64,000 bases of DNA from NCBI GenBank assembly GCA_011947345.1, contig JAAVTG010000525.1:186001-250000 (forward strand). Direction: 5' to 3'. Below are positions 62,997 to 64,000 of the stretch, in pieces. The stretch's first letter is position 1. Every line of letters begins with the position of its first letter. This stretch comes from Phytophthora quininea. Lineage: Eukaryota > Oomycota > Peronosporomycetes > Peronosporales > Peronosporaceae. Position numbers and translations under genes: made by a program. The notes beneath the pieces were generated by a model. That model ran no database searches and was not told the origin of the DNA. It was given only the letters and a program-made list of their open reading frames with translations.

Positions 62997-64000
62997 ATGC
63001 AGCCGGGTGGCCACCACCACCAGCAGACCAACGGCTACGAGTATGATGATTACCAGAGCTACAGCCAACCGCCGACGCCCGCTTCCGGCGGCGAGGCTCG
63101 CCCCTCAGTCCCCAGCATGCGACCGACGCTCGATGCGCCAGCCTACTACCCGCCGCAAGGCATGCTGCCGTCGCCGTACACGCCGCAGCACTCCTTTTAC
63201 CAGCCGAGCCGCACGCCCGTGGCCATCTCGCAGTTCCCCTACGCAGAGTCTCCGCTCGAGCACAAGCCTCCGACAGGATACCAGCGCGCCGAGCCGCTCC
63301 CGCTCGAGCGCATGTGTGACGTGTGCCAGCACCCGGACCCGGTTCTTGTAGCTCCTAACTGTAATCACACGTTCCACTCGCGCTGTGTGCACGCGTGGCC
63401 GCTGGACGCCTGTCCGGCGTGCGCCGCGCCATTAGAACAGGTCGCCATCTCGGGCAGCGTCAATATGATGGCGCAGCCCGCTCCTCGCAGCGGCAAGTGG
63501 ACTCGACCCGAAGAAGTTTTCATCGACGGCATTCTGCGCGAGTTTGACCGCCAGGCTTTGCCCCTGGCACACGGCACACCCATCCGACTAGTGCTGGCCA
63601 AGCTGCTCAATTGCTCGACGATGCGCTTGTCCAAGAAATTTCAGAAGAACGCACTCGGCAAGCGGACCTTCCGGGTCAGCAAACCTGCGCGTGGCGAGAA
63701 GGCGCTGCAATTTGACCAGATGGACCACACCCGACGACAACGCGAGTTTTCTCGCCTGGAGCAAGCTTTCCGACAGGAGCTGGTGGACCAGTTCCGCCGC
63801 GAAAACAACACGGACGAAGGCGCACTGGTCGAGACGCAGAATCTACGCTGCGCGGTGCAGCAGTTTTGGGTCAGCAACTTCCTCAAATTCGCGATCCTCG
63901 TGGGTCAACCTGTGGTGGGACTCGATGTCTCGGACGCCAAGAAGCGCAAGCACGCGCTGCAATTATTACGCAACGCCAAGTACGACGAGTTGTTATCACC
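62997..64000 (+). CDS. RING-finger protein with a W-x-x-x-E-E/SKKF domain, 3' partial
   Basis: The frame is open from ATG 62997 to the window end, so the gene is truncated at the right. The first about 100 residues are Pro/Tyr/Gln-rich (MQPGGHHHQQTNGYEYDDYQ). A RING-H2-like finger follows: MCDVCQHPDPVLVAPNCNHT, FHSRCVHAW and ACPACAAP. Next comes a helical domain with SGKWTRPEEVFIDGILREFD, GTPIRLVLAKLLNCSTMRLS and KKFQKNALGKRTF, a pattern I know only as a recurrent unnamed stramenopile domain. A charged helix follows (RRQREFSRLEQAFRQELVDQ). Possible ubiquitin ligase, with the second domain perhaps recognising DNA or a partner; that is inference. Confidence 0.8.
   Translation, partial: MQPGGHHHQQTNGYEYDDYQSYSQPPTPASGGEARPSVPSMRPTLDAPAYYPPQGMLPSPYTPQHSFYQPSRTPVAISQFPYAESPLEHKPPTGYQRAEPLPLERMCDVCQHPDPVLVAPNCNHTFHSRCVHAWPLDACPACAAPLEQVAISGSVNMMAQPAPRSGKWTRPEEVFIDGILREFDRQALPLAHGTPIRLVLAKLLNCSTMRLSKKFQKNALGKRTFRVSKPARGEKALQFDQMDHTRRQREFSRLEQAFRQELVDQFRRENNTDEGALVETQNLRCAVQQFWVSNFLKFAILVGQPVVGLDVSDAKKRKHALQLLRNAKYDELLS

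Overview
The window looks like nuclear DNA of an oomycete, most likely a Phytophthora-like plant pathogen. Supporting signs are dense genes with short GT-AG introns (about 50-80 bp), a GC-rich codon style, a canonical histone H3 and H1, a W-x-x-x-E-E / SKKF-type domain that I associate with stramenopiles, degenerate Gypsy-like retroelement pieces, and secreted Lys-C-like serine proteases and multicopper oxidases. The species assignment is inference; no rRNA or mitochondrial marker is present.

Layout. 1-5.4 kb: one very large gene entering from the left, with CLU-like, LamG and cysteine-type leucine-rich-repeat parts. 5.4-9.2 kb: a small intron-rich coiled-coil gene, a short three-exon gene on the other strand, and a PH-histidine phosphatase fusion. 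9.4-15 kb: three tandem secreted serine proteases on the minus strand. 15.4-23.2 kb: histone H1 followed by a GATC-rich retroelement; a 3.46 kb tandem duplication runs from inside H1 into the element and leaves a second, truncated H1. 23.2-26.8 kb: degraded repeat DNA with a Harbinger-like transposase scrap. 26.8-35.5 kb: three genes that each join a CotA/laccase-like multicopper oxidase to a ZIP metal transporter, two on the plus strand and one converging on the minus strand. 35.5-37.9 kb: no convincing gene. 37.9-54.3 kb: housekeeping genes (histone H3, CIAO2/MIP18-type Fe-S factor, a serine-rich coiled-coil protein, PP2C phosphatase, GST zeta/maleylacetoacetate isomerase, a secreted FkbM-type protein, an Stc1-like zinc protein, MTHFR, WDR83/MORG1, RTF2, a BRCT protein). 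54.3-59.4 kb: a tail-anchored protein, argininosuccinate synthase and class III alcohol dehydrogenase (S-nitrosoglutathione reductase). 59.4-63 kb: no gene recognised. 63-64 kb: a RING-finger gene running off the right end.

The most unusual content is the MCO-ZIP cluster. An extracellular copper oxidase and a divalent-metal importer are encoded as one chain, which in the abstract resembles the yeast Fet3 oxidase/Ftr1 permease pair but uses a ZIP carrier. One of the three copies reads straight through the junction between the two domains, and the other two regain the same junction length if a single base is restored. The metal and the direction of coupling cannot be read from sequence.

A warning for anyone using this annotation: many conserved genes are split between frames, and nearly all the breaks have the sign expected from loss of one base, often in a run of four or five identical bases. 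I therefore annotate these as single genes with a probable sequencing or assembly deletion, not as pseudogenes or separate genes. Coordinates of such genes span all fragments.
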